Shown: positions 9,435 to 16,839 of the stretch, piece after piece
Numbering within the stretch: position 1 is the stretch's first letter
How the letters are laid out: each line of letters starts with the position of its first letter
NCBI GenBank assembly: GCA_009692045.1
Contig: SIAA01000019.1
Coordinates: forward strand, 1-38,512
From: Phycisphaerales bacterium
GTDB taxonomy: Bacteria; Planctomycetota; Phycisphaerae; Phycisphaerales; SM1A02
Direction of reading: 5' to 3'
Length of the DNA stretch: 38,512 nucleotides
The notes under the pieces: model-generated
The model's input: only the letters and a program-made list of their open reading frames with translations
What the model was told of the DNA's origin: nothing
Database searches by the model: none
Program-made: the position numbers and the translations under genes

Positions 9435-10286
9435 ATGACCTCCCCACGCGACAAACGAGATGATGATTCGATGGATGGACTTTCGGCGCAGCGTATGCAT
9501 GAACTTCGCAAGCGCGTGCATCGCGATTCTGGCAATGCTGACAATGCTGGCAGTGCGCATGAGCCCACATTCGCCAGCACCATGTGGCGGGCGCCCAGCC
9601 AGCACTATCGAAGCCAGACCGGTGGCACCATGCAGGGGGACAAGGATTACATCGGCGCCACGCCGAGTTGGGTGATCCGCGAGTGCCTGCGAAGGTGGGC
9701 AAAACCCGGCGATACGGTTCTCGATCCCATGTGTGGCAGCGGAACAACATTGGATGTGGCCGTGGACATGGGCTGCAAAGGCATCGGATTCGATCTGGTG
9801 TCGCGGCGCGAAGACATTGGTCAGGCAGATGCCCGCGCCTTGCCCTTGGGTGCGGCCAGCGTGGACTTTGTATTCATGGATCCGCCATACTCGACCCACA
9901 TCAACTACTCCAATCATCCTGATTGCATCGGCAGGTTGGACTCACTCGGCTCCGAGAGTGGGCGCGCCTACTTCGAAGCATGCGAGGGGGCAGTTGCTGA
10001 GGCCGGGCGAGTGCTGCGCCCGCAGGGGCACATGGCGGTGTTCGTAAGTGACTCATCCCGGGATGGCGTGGTGAGCGCCATCGGCTTTCGGCTCTTTGCG
10101 ATTCTCAGCAAGCACTTCGTACCCGTGGAAATAGTTTGCGTAGAGCGAGGAAGTCACAAACTTGCCGCCTCGGGCAAGCAGTCGGCCGCGGGGCAAGTCG
10201 GGCGGTACATGATGCGCGGCTTCAGCTACCTCTTGGTGATGCGGCGTGGTTCGGGAGTGGGAGCGATGCCGGGATCAACGAGGTAG
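9435..10286 (+). CDS. DPPY-type (N6/N4) methyltransferase, orphan
   Basis: Probable DNA amino-methyltransferase of 283 aa. The SAM-binding motif VLDPMCGSGTT is at 95-105 and the catalytic DPPY at 149-152. Motif I precedes motif IV. The N-terminal 45 residues are polar and low complexity; three copies of an AATGCT/CAATGCTG-like run lie at 9532-9552. The start ATG at 9435 has a weak AAGG upstream and lies 11 nt after the binding-protein stop, so it may be co-transcribed with the ABC genes. No restriction endonuclease is nearby. The last 61 bp overlap the 3' end of the opposing lipoprotein gene. An RNA substrate is also possible for this class; the recognition sequence is unknown. Confidence 0.78.
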   Translation: MTSPRDKRDDDSMDGLSAQRMHELRKRVHRDSGNADNAGSAHEPTFASTMWRAPSQHYRSQTGGTMQGDKDYIGATPSWVIRECLRRWAKPGDTVLDPMCGSGTTLDVAVDMGCKGIGFDLVSRREDIGQADARALPLGAASVDFVFMDPPYSTHINYSNHPDCIGRLDSLGSESGRAYFEACEGAVAEAGRVLRPQGHMAVFVSDSSRDGVVSAIGFRLFAILSKHFVPVEIVCVERGSHKLAASGKQSAAGQVGRYMMRGFSYLLVMRRGSGVGAMPGSTR

Positions 10287-12766
10287 CGCATACTCGCTCT
10301 CAGCTTCTCTGGCAGGAGTAGCCATGCATCGCGGAGAGCCCGCATCGCCGCCTCATCGCGCGCCACGGTGAGAGCATCGAGTTCAGCGTTGAGATGGCGT
10401 CGCGTTTCAAAGTCGTCTATGGAGGCCGGGAGCAGACCGCTATCGCCGCGGGCCAACAGCTGCAGCAGGCGTGTCTCGATCGCCGCCTGCGCGCGCTGAT
10501 ATTGGTCTTGCCGCGCCCCGATTGCGGCTCCGGCGGCAACTTCGCCGGCAGCCTCGGCGCGATTCCGCATACGTTCGATGTCCTCGAGAACGATCGGCGC
10601 GGTGTCAATGAACTCCGGCATCGATGCGATCACTGCCGCGTGTTGCACTAAAGCGCCGCATTCGGCGGGGAGCGCCGCTTGCAGATCATTGAGGAACGTG
10701 GAACTCAGTTCGCGAAGTGGAGCGGCAGCGACCGCCATTTCCGCGGCGATGCTGCGACCCTCGCGCAGTCGGGAAAGGTCTTCGGTTCCCCCGTGCTCCT
10801 GTTGATTCGCAGCAGCGCCCACTAGGCGGCGCAGAGCGCTGAGCCCCGCCTCGGTTGCTGTGATCCATGCCATCCTCCATTTTGGTTCTGAGTCACTGAG
10901 CAGTTGCAGAGCGATGGCGCGTGATGGTTCGCTGCCGTGGCACTCCATGGCAATGGCAACAGGGTCGTAATGCAGGGCATAAAGCGGAGCAAAGATCCAG
11001 GGCTGTCCGAACCTTCGCCAAGGGATGTTGGCCCGACCAGCCGCCAGTATCAGGCGCGTTACCGCAGGGCGATGATCATCCGTAGCCGAGGAGCGCCACT
11101 TGGCCAACTCATCGGCGAGGAGGTCATCGCTGGCGGCATCATCAGCGATCGCGAGTTTCAGCTGAGCAATGTAGGAGCCAACAAGCAGGTCAATCTGAGT
11201 TGGATCCGATTCAATCTCGCGCACGCGGTCCTCGAGCCGAAGCAACTCGATCTCCGAAACCGCCCACCGCGAGTCGCGCCTCTGGTTCGCTTCCTCGAGA
11301 AGTAGGGCAAAGGCGGCTCTGTCCTGGGGAGAGACATCCCAAAGCAACTGCAACATGCTGTGAGTGGGCGAATCGAGTACGGGCCGATGGAAGAACTGTG
11401 CCGATATGGATGATCCCTCTGGCGCTGCCGGTTGAGCGGGCTCCCGCTTGGGAGTCACCAGACCCGTGGGCGAAACGCGCGCGAGTCGCGCCGCCGCTGG
11501 CTCGCCCACCAGGGGAACGAGGCGGGCGCGCATCGGCGTATCTCCAACCACTGCAGTTGCCGTGAGCTGCGCGAACCCCTCTTGGGAGAGAGTCCGAGTC
11601 AGTTGCGCCACTGCCTTCGACCAAGCTCGGGCGCGCGCGTCAATCAGTGCCGTCGGCGGAGTCGCCTCGGCGGCGGCTTGATTCTGCTTGCGATCAGCTC
11701 TCTCGAGGCGCTGGGCGACCATCAGTGCGGAACGATAGGCAACATCTGCGGCGATGAACCTAGAGAGAGCCTGGCGCGTGGGCGATTCGGCTGGCGATTG
11801 AACCTGCGGCATCTCCCAGGCGATGTCCGCCATGAATCGGCTCTGATCAGACTGGGCTCTCGTCTCGGTGCACCTTCTGCCTACAAGGGTGTCGAGTTCA
11901 TTGGCGCGGCTGGGGGTGAGAATGGCGGCGAAAGTGCGCTGGGCTGACTCGTTGAGTTCAGCGAGCGCGTCGATAGCAGCATTGATGTCTCGGCGCGAGG
12001 CCTCCTCAACTCGATGGCGAATGGCAGCCGCGAGTTTCTGGCGCTCGCCTCCCTCATCTGTCATCGCTGCCAGCGCCGCTTCATTGAGGCCCTCCCCACG
12101 CATGGCTTGGGCGCGCAGCTCCAACTCTCGCAGGTCAGCATCGGCGAGGCTTGCGGCAGCTCGTGCCAGTCGCTTGCGGTAGTCGATGAGGAATGGTTCC
12201 AGTCGATCCGACTCGTCCTCAGTCACATCGATGTCTCGCAGGAGCCGCTCGAGATTGATAACCCCAGCCTCGTCGTGCTGAGCAATCACGCTCTGAGAGC
12301 GCTCGATGACCCGCAGGTCTGCCAGGCGAGCGACTTGGGAAGAATGTTCGCTCGCGAGCCGGCCGATTTCCGCTAGCAGCGAGTCATCAAGCGCCGCAAT
12401 GGCGGCGAGTGCGGATCGATGGGCTCTCGCAAGTTGCTCGAGTTGCACGGGGTCTTCCGTCCACGCCCGATCCGCCTTATCAAGAACTCGCAGTGCTAGA
12501 GGAGCGAGCATGCGCACTCGCAACTCATCGAATGCGAGCAAGTAGGCATCGTGAGCTTGGTCTATGAGCGGCCAGTTGGGGGCTGACTCCAGCAGGGTGG
12601 CAGCAATCTGCTCGGTAGTGATCGGTCGGGGCAGCCGGTCGAACCTTGGGCTCGGGGGCCCTCCACAGCCCGCAACTAGCAAGAGCGCCAGGGCGAATAC
12701 CAGAACCGCGGTCAGCCCAAACAATCGTGGGGCGCCGGTAAGGGTGGCAACGCGGTAGTGGGTCAC
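10226..12766 (-). CDS. Large helical lipoprotein of unknown function
   Basis: Not recognised. The 846-aa protein has a signal peptide with a good lipobox, LVAGC ending at Cys34, so it should be lipid-anchored. After that it is almost wholly alpha-helical: Ala, Arg, Glu and Leu-rich stretches with heptad-like spacing from about 45 to 410, a Pro-rich linker near 440-455, and a second helical half (about 470-830). No enzyme motif was found. The start is GTG at 12766; a CATAAT hexamer lies 8 nt upstream and no Shine-Dalgarno is seen. The alternative would be a scaffold or cell-envelope coiled-coil protein specific to this lineage. Its 3' end overlaps the methyltransferase gene on the other strand. 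Confidence 0.8.
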   Translation of the reverse strand: MTHYRVATLTGAPRLFGLTAVLVFALALLLVAGCGGPPSPRFDRLPRPITTEQIAATLLESAPNWPLIDQAHDAYLLAFDELRVRMLAPLALRVLDKADRAWTEDPVQLEQLARAHRSALAAIAALDDSLLAEIGRLASEHSSQVARLADLRVIERSQSVIAQHDEAGVINLERLLRDIDVTEDESDRLEPFLIDYRKRLARAAASLADADLRELELRAQAMRGEGLNEAALAAMTDEGGERQKLAAAIRHRVEEASRRDINAAIDALAELNESAQRTFAAILTPSRANELDTLVGRRCTETRAQSDQSRFMADIAWEMPQVQSPAESPTRQALSRFIAADVAYRSALMVAQRLERADRKQNQAAAEATPPTALIDARARAWSKAVAQLTRTLSQEGFAQLTATAVVGDTPMRARLVPLVGEPAAARLARVSPTGLVTPKREPAQPAAPEGSSISAQFFHRPVLDSPTHSMLQLLWDVSPQDRAAFALLLEEANQRRDSRWAVSEIELLRLEDRVREIESDPTQIDLLVGSYIAQLKLAIADDAASDDLLADELAKWRSSATDDHRPAVTRLILAAGRANIPWRRFGQPWIFAPLYALHYDPVAIAMECHGSEPSRAIALQLLSDSEPKWRMAWITATEAGLSALRRLVGAAANQQEHGGTEDLSRLREGRSIAAEMAVAAAPLRELSSTFLNDLQAALPAECGALVQHAAVIASMPEFIDTAPIVLEDIERMRNRAEAAGEVAAGAAIGARQDQYQRAQAAIETRLLQLLARGDSGLLPASIDDFETRRHLNAELDALTVARDEAAMRALRDAWLLLPEKLRASMRYLVDPGIAPTPEPRRITKR

Positions 12767-12774
12767 AAAGGCTG

Positions 12775-12780
12775 ATTATG
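12775..12780 (-). promoter_or_regulatory. Putative -10 element (CATAAT) of the large lipoprotein gene
   Basis: CATAAT on the minus strand is followed by CAGCCTTT (8 nt) and the GTG start at 12766. Transcription from it would begin at or next to the start codon. The rest of the 190-bp gap up to 12957 shows no gene; it must also hold the promoter of the beta-helix gene. Confidence 0.4.
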
Positions 12781-12956
12781 CCACGATTTCACCAACGTGA
12801 AGAAAGTCGCCTCGGGCGAGGGCCGATGAGGTGCTTCGAAGACTGGAGCAGACTCCCTGAAAGTGCCAACAAGCACTTGCAGGGCAGCCTGTGAATTCGA
12901 TTCTTTGACCGCACCGTGCCTCTGGCTCTGTCCGTATCCCCCTCAACGGAACCCCG

Positions 12957-14234
12957 ATGATCAACCGATTCCGAATCAGTTCGCGCACCCGCCACAACGC
13001 AACTCGCGTGACGATCGCTGGTGGACTGATGGCTCTGGCCATCACCAGCCTGATCCGCGGTTCTTTTGTGCAATCAACGCAGGCATCTGGTTCAGGCCTG
13101 GCGCGTCACCTCATCTCCGCCATCAACGGGGTGCGTCAGGTTCCCGCGGAGTACGCCACGATCCAGTTGGCCATCGATGCCTCGATCCCCGGTGACACCG
13201 TGGTGGTTGATGCAGGAGAATGGTCCGAGCGCATCGACTATCAGGGCAAGCCGCTCACTGTGCGAAGTCGGGATGGCGCCGCTGCAACATCGATCATCGG
13301 TGATGGAAGCGCCGGCCCGATTGTGACTATCGATGGAGTTGGCGCCCTCGGTGCCAAGCTCGAGGGCTTCACTGTGACTGGCGGTCGCAGCAGCAGTGGA
13401 GCTGGCCTGTTGCTGGAGGGCACGGAGTCGGAGATCACATCCTGTGTGTTCACCGGCAACGAGGGATCAGGAGTAGTTGTGCGCGGTGGTCGGCCTACAT
13501 TCTTTTCCTGTGCGCTCTCTCACAATGCGAGCGCGTGGGGTGCGGGACTGCGTGTTGAAGACGGCACGCCCTCGCTGATTGACTGCAGCATCGAGGGCAA
13601 CACCGCAGTGACTTTTGGCGGCGGGGTTTATGCCCGCGGTGGTCAGACCGTGATGGTTCGCGGGTCGATTCGCAACAATCGCACGACTTCGGGAGCGTTC
13701 GGTGGAGGCATCTACAGCGAGGGTGGAATCATCAATCTGTTCGACTCCGCTATCACCGGCAACAGCAGCGAGGAAATGGGCGGCGCCGCCTATCTAGCGG
13801 GAGGCGAGGCCGGGTTCCACGGCTGCCGCTTCAGCGGAAATGTGGCTGCCAGCGCCTTCAGCCTGGCGGGCGATGGCTTGGTGGCCTTCAGCGACTCCGT
13901 CATGTATGGCACACCGGAAGATCATCTAGGTAATGGCATGGCAGCGGCGGGGCTGGCCTTCGATCTGCAGTCCGAGAGCGACTGCGATCACGATGGCATC
14001 TCTGACTCGAGTGAGATTGCCGCCGGCCTTGCTGAAGATTGCGACGGCAATGGCGTGCCCGACGAGTGTGACGCTGACTGCAACGGCAACGGCATCGTGG
14101 ACCGCTGCGAGATTCGCGCCGGGCTCGCCGCGGACTGCAATGGCAACAGTGTGCCCGATCGCTGCGAGATTGACTGGGGTCTAGAGCGTGATGCCGACTT
14201 CGACGGTCGCATCGATGGTTGCGCTCAGCGTTGA
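12957..14234 (+). CDS. Secreted parallel beta-helix protein with DCNGNG-type C-terminal repeats
   Basis: Exported protein of 425 aa, role unknown (surface or adhesin-like, or polysaccharide-related). Residues 1-43 form a signal or anchor region with a hydrophobic core at 18-33. Then comes PAEYATIQLAIDA at 62-74, the classic entry to right-handed beta-helix (pectin-lyase-like) domains. Repeated short coils with Gly/Asn turns run to about 320 (GAGLLLEG, GGGVYARGG, GGGIYSEGG). The C-terminal about 85 residues hold four to five units such as DCDGNGVPDECD and DCNGNGIVDRCE, Ca-loop-like modules with paired cysteines. Proteins of this design are abundant in Phycisphaerae. A weak GGAA lies before the ATG. 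The gene converges on the HD-GYP gene with a 17-bp gap. Confidence 0.88.
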   Translation: MINRFRISSRTRHNATRVTIAGGLMALAITSLIRGSFVQSTQASGSGLARHLISAINGVRQVPAEYATIQLAIDASIPGDTVVVDAGEWSERIDYQGKPLTVRSRDGAAATSIIGDGSAGPIVTIDGVGALGAKLEGFTVTGGRSSSGAGLLLEGTESEITSCVFTGNEGSGVVVRGGRPTFFSCALSHNASAWGAGLRVEDGTPSLIDCSIEGNTAVTFGGGVYARGGQTVMVRGSIRNNRTTSGAFGGGIYSEGGIINLFDSAITGNSSEEMGGAAYLAGGEAGFHGCRFSGNVAASAFSLAGDGLVAFSDSVMYGTPEDHLGNGMAAAGLAFDLQSESDCDHDGISDSSEIAAGLAEDCDGNGVPDECDADCNGNGIVDRCEIRAGLAADCNGNSVPDRCEIDWGLERDADFDGRIDGCAQR

Positions 14235-14251
14235 GTGAGCCTCACGGCGCC

Positions 14252-15907
14252 TCAGCCCGCAGCATTTGATTCAGGAAACGAATCCAGAACTTGTCTAAGT
14301 AAGCCGGGGTTGCTCAGAGCCGCGTCGACTACTTCGGGATCGAAGTGGCCACCGCTTTCGGCTCGCAGGAGTGCGAGAACCTCCAGCTCCGGCCACGCTT
14401 CCTTGTAGCGTCGAACACAGGAGAGCGCGTCATAGACATCGGCGAGGGCCACGAAGCGCGCGAACAGCGGAATATCCTGGTCCGATCTGCCGCGGTTCGT
14501 GCCGTCGGGCAGCACTCTGCCGGGGTATCCGGCGCCATCCCATCTCTCGTGATGACAGAGAGCAATGTCCCTTGCCACGCGTTCAAATGGGCCGCCCATG
14601 CCCGCTACCAAGTCAGAGCCGATGGTGGTGTGTCGCTTCATCGAGTCAAACTCAATCTGAGTCAGGCGGCCGGGCTTCTTGAGAATCTCATCGGCGATTG
14701 CCACCTTTCCTATATCGTGCATCAAAGCACCGGCGTGCAGCATGTCTCTCTGCGCGAGTCGGTCGGCTTCGGGGATCGCTCGCGCGGCAGCCCATGCGTC
14801 GTACACGGCAACCGCGATGCCTGCCACTCGACGCGCGTGAGCCGTAGTTTCGCTGGGGTCGCGCAGGGTTGCCATCCGAACCATGCACATGATGTGGGCG
14901 CGCGTGAGCGAGGTGCGCTGCAGATTGGCCGAGCAGAGTGTGCCGAGGGCTCGCAGCACCTCCTTGTCAGCGGCATCGAATGCCAGGCCAGCAGAGCGTG
15001 AAAATGCCAGCACGCCCTCGGGATTCCCCGCGTTGTTGAAGATCGGACATGCCGCTATGTTGCCACCGAGCGCCGAGGGTTCCTGCCCCATCGCCGAGCC
15101 GATGATGGGTCCGCTGGCCGAAGCAGTCTGGGCCACAAGAGAATCGGCGTTGGTCGCATCGATTGCCAGACCCGCGTCATCCTGTTCGGGAAACCATGCG
15201 ACTGGTCTCAGCATCCCCATCTCCAGACGCAGGAAGCACGATCGATTCGATCCGAGGAGTTCGGCGCCGGCACTCACCACCCGCTGGAGCACGATGTCCT
15301 GATCGATCCAACTCGCGGTTTCATCACCCAGTTTCGAGATGCAGCGGAGTCGTCCCCGCGGAGTCTCACCCCGTGCCCTCTCGCCCTCGGCATCAGCCTC
15401 GAGTTCTATATTCATGCGGATGAGATGCAGATTCGATTCCTCCAGCCGTCGGTTCGCCTCGGCCAGATGCCTTGTCAGTCGATGGTTCTCCTCGGCCATC
15501 AGCTTCAGCCGCGCCTGAGCCCTGATGCGAGCGATGGCAGCACTGAAGTCGATCGGCTTGGAGAGAAAGTCGTTGGCGCCCTTGGACATCGCCTGCACCA
15601 TCAATGCGCCATCGTGAAGGCTGGTGGAAATGATGACGGGCATCTGCGCCAGATCATGGTGCTCCCGGATGCGCCCTAGTAAATCAATCCCGGTCATGCC
15701 TGGCAGCAGGGCATCACAGAGCACCACATCAGGTGGGGACTTGTCGAGGAGAACTAGGGCTTCCTCACCGGATGCCGCTTGCAGAATCTCGAATCCCGCG
15801 CGCTCCAAGCGCGTGGCCAGCATTTCGCGCAGCATCTCGTCGACCTCCACCAGCAAGACTCGAGTAGTACCCATGCGATCCATCGGACTTTCACTTTCGG
15901 CTGTCAT
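14252..15907 (-). CDS. Receiver-GAF-HD-GYP signalling protein (c-di-GMP phosphodiesterase)
   Basis: Predicted cytoplasmic regulator that degrades cyclic-di-GMP. The 551-aa protein has a receiver domain (15-130) with phospho-acceptor Asp65 and Lys117. A coiled coil covers about 130-175, a GAF-like domain 190-335, and the HD-GYP domain 340-530. The HD-GYP active site is intact: HDIGK at 397-401, H426, HHERWDGAGYP at 452-462, and LADVYDA at 488-494. The receiver acid pocket reads LVEVDE instead of LVDDDE, so phosphorylation may be altered. ATG at 15907 was chosen; ATGs at 15883 and 15874 are alternatives. TATACT lies 13 nt upstream with no Shine-Dalgarno. No partner histidine kinase is adjacent. 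Confidence 0.9.
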   Translation of the reverse strand: MTAESESPMDRMGTTRVLLVEVDEMLREMLATRLERAGFEILQAASGEEALVLLDKSPPDVVLCDALLPGMTGIDLLGRIREHHDLAQMPVIISTSLHDGALMVQAMSKGANDFLSKPIDFSAAIARIRAQARLKLMAEENHRLTRHLAEANRRLEESNLHLIRMNIELEADAEGERARGETPRGRLRCISKLGDETASWIDQDIVLQRVVSAGAELLGSNRSCFLRLEMGMLRPVAWFPEQDDAGLAIDATNADSLVAQTASASGPIIGSAMGQEPSALGGNIAACPIFNNAGNPEGVLAFSRSAGLAFDAADKEVLRALGTLCSANLQRTSLTRAHIMCMVRMATLRDPSETTAHARRVAGIAVAVYDAWAAARAIPEADRLAQRDMLHAGALMHDIGKVAIADEILKKPGRLTQIEFDSMKRHTTIGSDLVAGMGGPFERVARDIALCHHERWDGAGYPGRVLPDGTNRGRSDQDIPLFARFVALADVYDALSCVRRYKEAWPELEVLALLRAESGGHFDPEVVDAALSNPGLLRQVLDSFPESNAAG

Positions 15908-15920
15908 AGAAGGGAGCGCG

Positions 15921-15926
15921 AGTATA
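15921..15926 (-). promoter_or_regulatory. Putative -10 element (TATACT) of the HD-GYP gene
   Basis: TATACTCGCGCTC on the minus strand is identical over 13 nt to the start region of the DedA-family gene. It sits 13 nt from the ATG at 15907. It is only 12 bp away from the opposing -10 box of tRNA-Arg, so the two promoters share a very short spacer. Confidence 0.5.
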
Positions 15927-15938
15927 CAAAGCACCTGA

Positions 15939-15944
15939 TATTCT
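15939..15944 (+). promoter_or_regulatory. Putative -10 element (TATTCT) of tRNA-Arg
   Basis: TATTCT ends 9 nt before the mature 5' end of tRNA-Arg, a spacing that fits a tRNA promoter with a short leader. No clear -35 box was found at the expected distance; that position overlaps the opposing TATACT element. Confidence 0.45.
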
Positions 15945-15953
15945 CCCGCTTCG

Positions 15954-16027
15954 GCACGCGTAGCTCAATTGGATAGAGCTCTGGTCTTCGGAACCAGTGG
16001 TTGGGGGTTCGAGTCCCTCCGCGTGCG
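15954..16027 (+). tRNA. tRNA-Arg (anticodon TCG)
   Basis: A 74-nt class I cloverleaf. Acceptor arms GCACGCG (15954-15960) and CGCGTGC (16020-16026) pair fully, with discriminator G. The anticodon stem CTGGT/ACCAG encloses CTTCGGA, giving anticodon TCG for CGN arginine codons. The T-loop is TTCGAGT. CCA is not encoded. The fabI start codon follows after only 32 nt with no terminator, so read-through into fabI is likely. Confidence 0.96.
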
Positions 16028-16044
16028 TTCGATTCGCGCTTATC

Positions 16045-16051
16045 AAGGAGG
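16045..16051 (+). promoter_or_regulatory. Strong Shine-Dalgarno of fabI
   Basis: AAGGAGG lies 8 nt before the ATG at 16060. It fixes that start over the upstream open frame, which runs into tRNA-Arg. It is the best canonical ribosome-binding site in the window and contrasts with the many starts that have none. Confidence 0.85.
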
Positions 16052-16059
16052 CAAGACTC

Positions 16060-16839
16060 ATGGGCATCATGTCAGGTAAACGAGGTTTGATTGTGGGGAT
16101 CGCCAATGATCACTCCGCGGCATATGCCATCGCCGAGAGTCTGCTCAAGGAGGGCGCTGAGTGCCTCTTCACGCATCTGCCCGGCGAGAAGATGCAGAGG
16201 CGCGTGGCAAGGTCTGTAGAGCAACTTGGCGTTGCCAATCCCTGGCTCGCACAACTGGACGCGGGCAGTGATGCCGATCTCGATGCTGTGTTTGCCCGCA
16301 TCGGTGCCGAGTTTGGCACGATCGACTTTCTGGTGCATTCAATCGCTTTCGCCGACAAGGACTGGCTCAAGGAGGGCGTGTTCGCGCAGACACCTCGCCA
16401 TGTGTTCACCCAAGCGATGGATATCAGTGCTTACACCTATGTGGCGATGGCGAATCGAGCCTCGGCGCTCATGCCCAGCGGTGGCGCCATGATCGCGCTC
16501 AGCTATTACGGTAGTGAGAAGGCAGTGCCGGGTTACAATGTGATGGGCGTGGCGAAAGCTGCTCTCGAGTCCTCCATGCGCTATCTGGCTATGGAACTCG
16601 GCCCGCGCAATATCAGAGTCAACACGATTTCTGCCGGTCCCATGCGCACGCTAAGCGCCATGGCAGTGGGTGGCTTCAGTGACATCTTGGGATGGGTTGA
16701 GAAGAAGGCGCCGCTCCGGCGCAATATCGACGGCTCCGATGTCGGTGGTGCCGCGCTGTGGCTGCTCTCGGATCTCAGTCGCGGCGTAACTGGGCAGAAT
16801 GTTTATGTTGACAGCGGCTATTCGATAGTGGGTCTATGA
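16060..16839 (+). CDS. fabI: Enoyl-[acyl-carrier-protein] reductase (NADH)
   Basis: Catalyses the last reduction in each round of type II fatty-acid elongation. The 259-aa SDR-fold protein is of normal FabI length. It starts SGKRGLIVGIANDHS (cofactor loop), and has SYYG at 148-151 (second active-site Tyr149). The catalytic YNVMGVAK lies at 159-166, matching Tyr156 and Lys163 of the E. coli enzyme. SAGPMRTLSA is at 191-200. It is a single gene behind tRNA-Arg. Its stop codon sits back-to-back with the stop of the opposing GTPase gene (CTATGA at 16834-16839). Confidence 0.96.
   Translation: MGIMSGKRGLIVGIANDHSAAYAIAESLLKEGAECLFTHLPGEKMQRRVARSVEQLGVANPWLAQLDAGSDADLDAVFARIGAEFGTIDFLVHSIAFADKDWLKEGVFAQTPRHVFTQAMDISAYTYVAMANRASALMPSGGAMIALSYYGSEKAVPGYNVMGVAKAALESSMRYLAMELGPRNIRVNTISAGPMRTLSAMAVGGFSDILGWVEKKAPLRRNIDGSDVGGAALWLLSDLSRGVTGQNVYVDSGYSIVGL

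Noticed and set aside
13976-14220. Short tandem repeats that might look like a CRISPR or minisatellite
   Set aside because: They are in frame, diverged, and encode regular DCNGNG-type protein units; there are no spacers.
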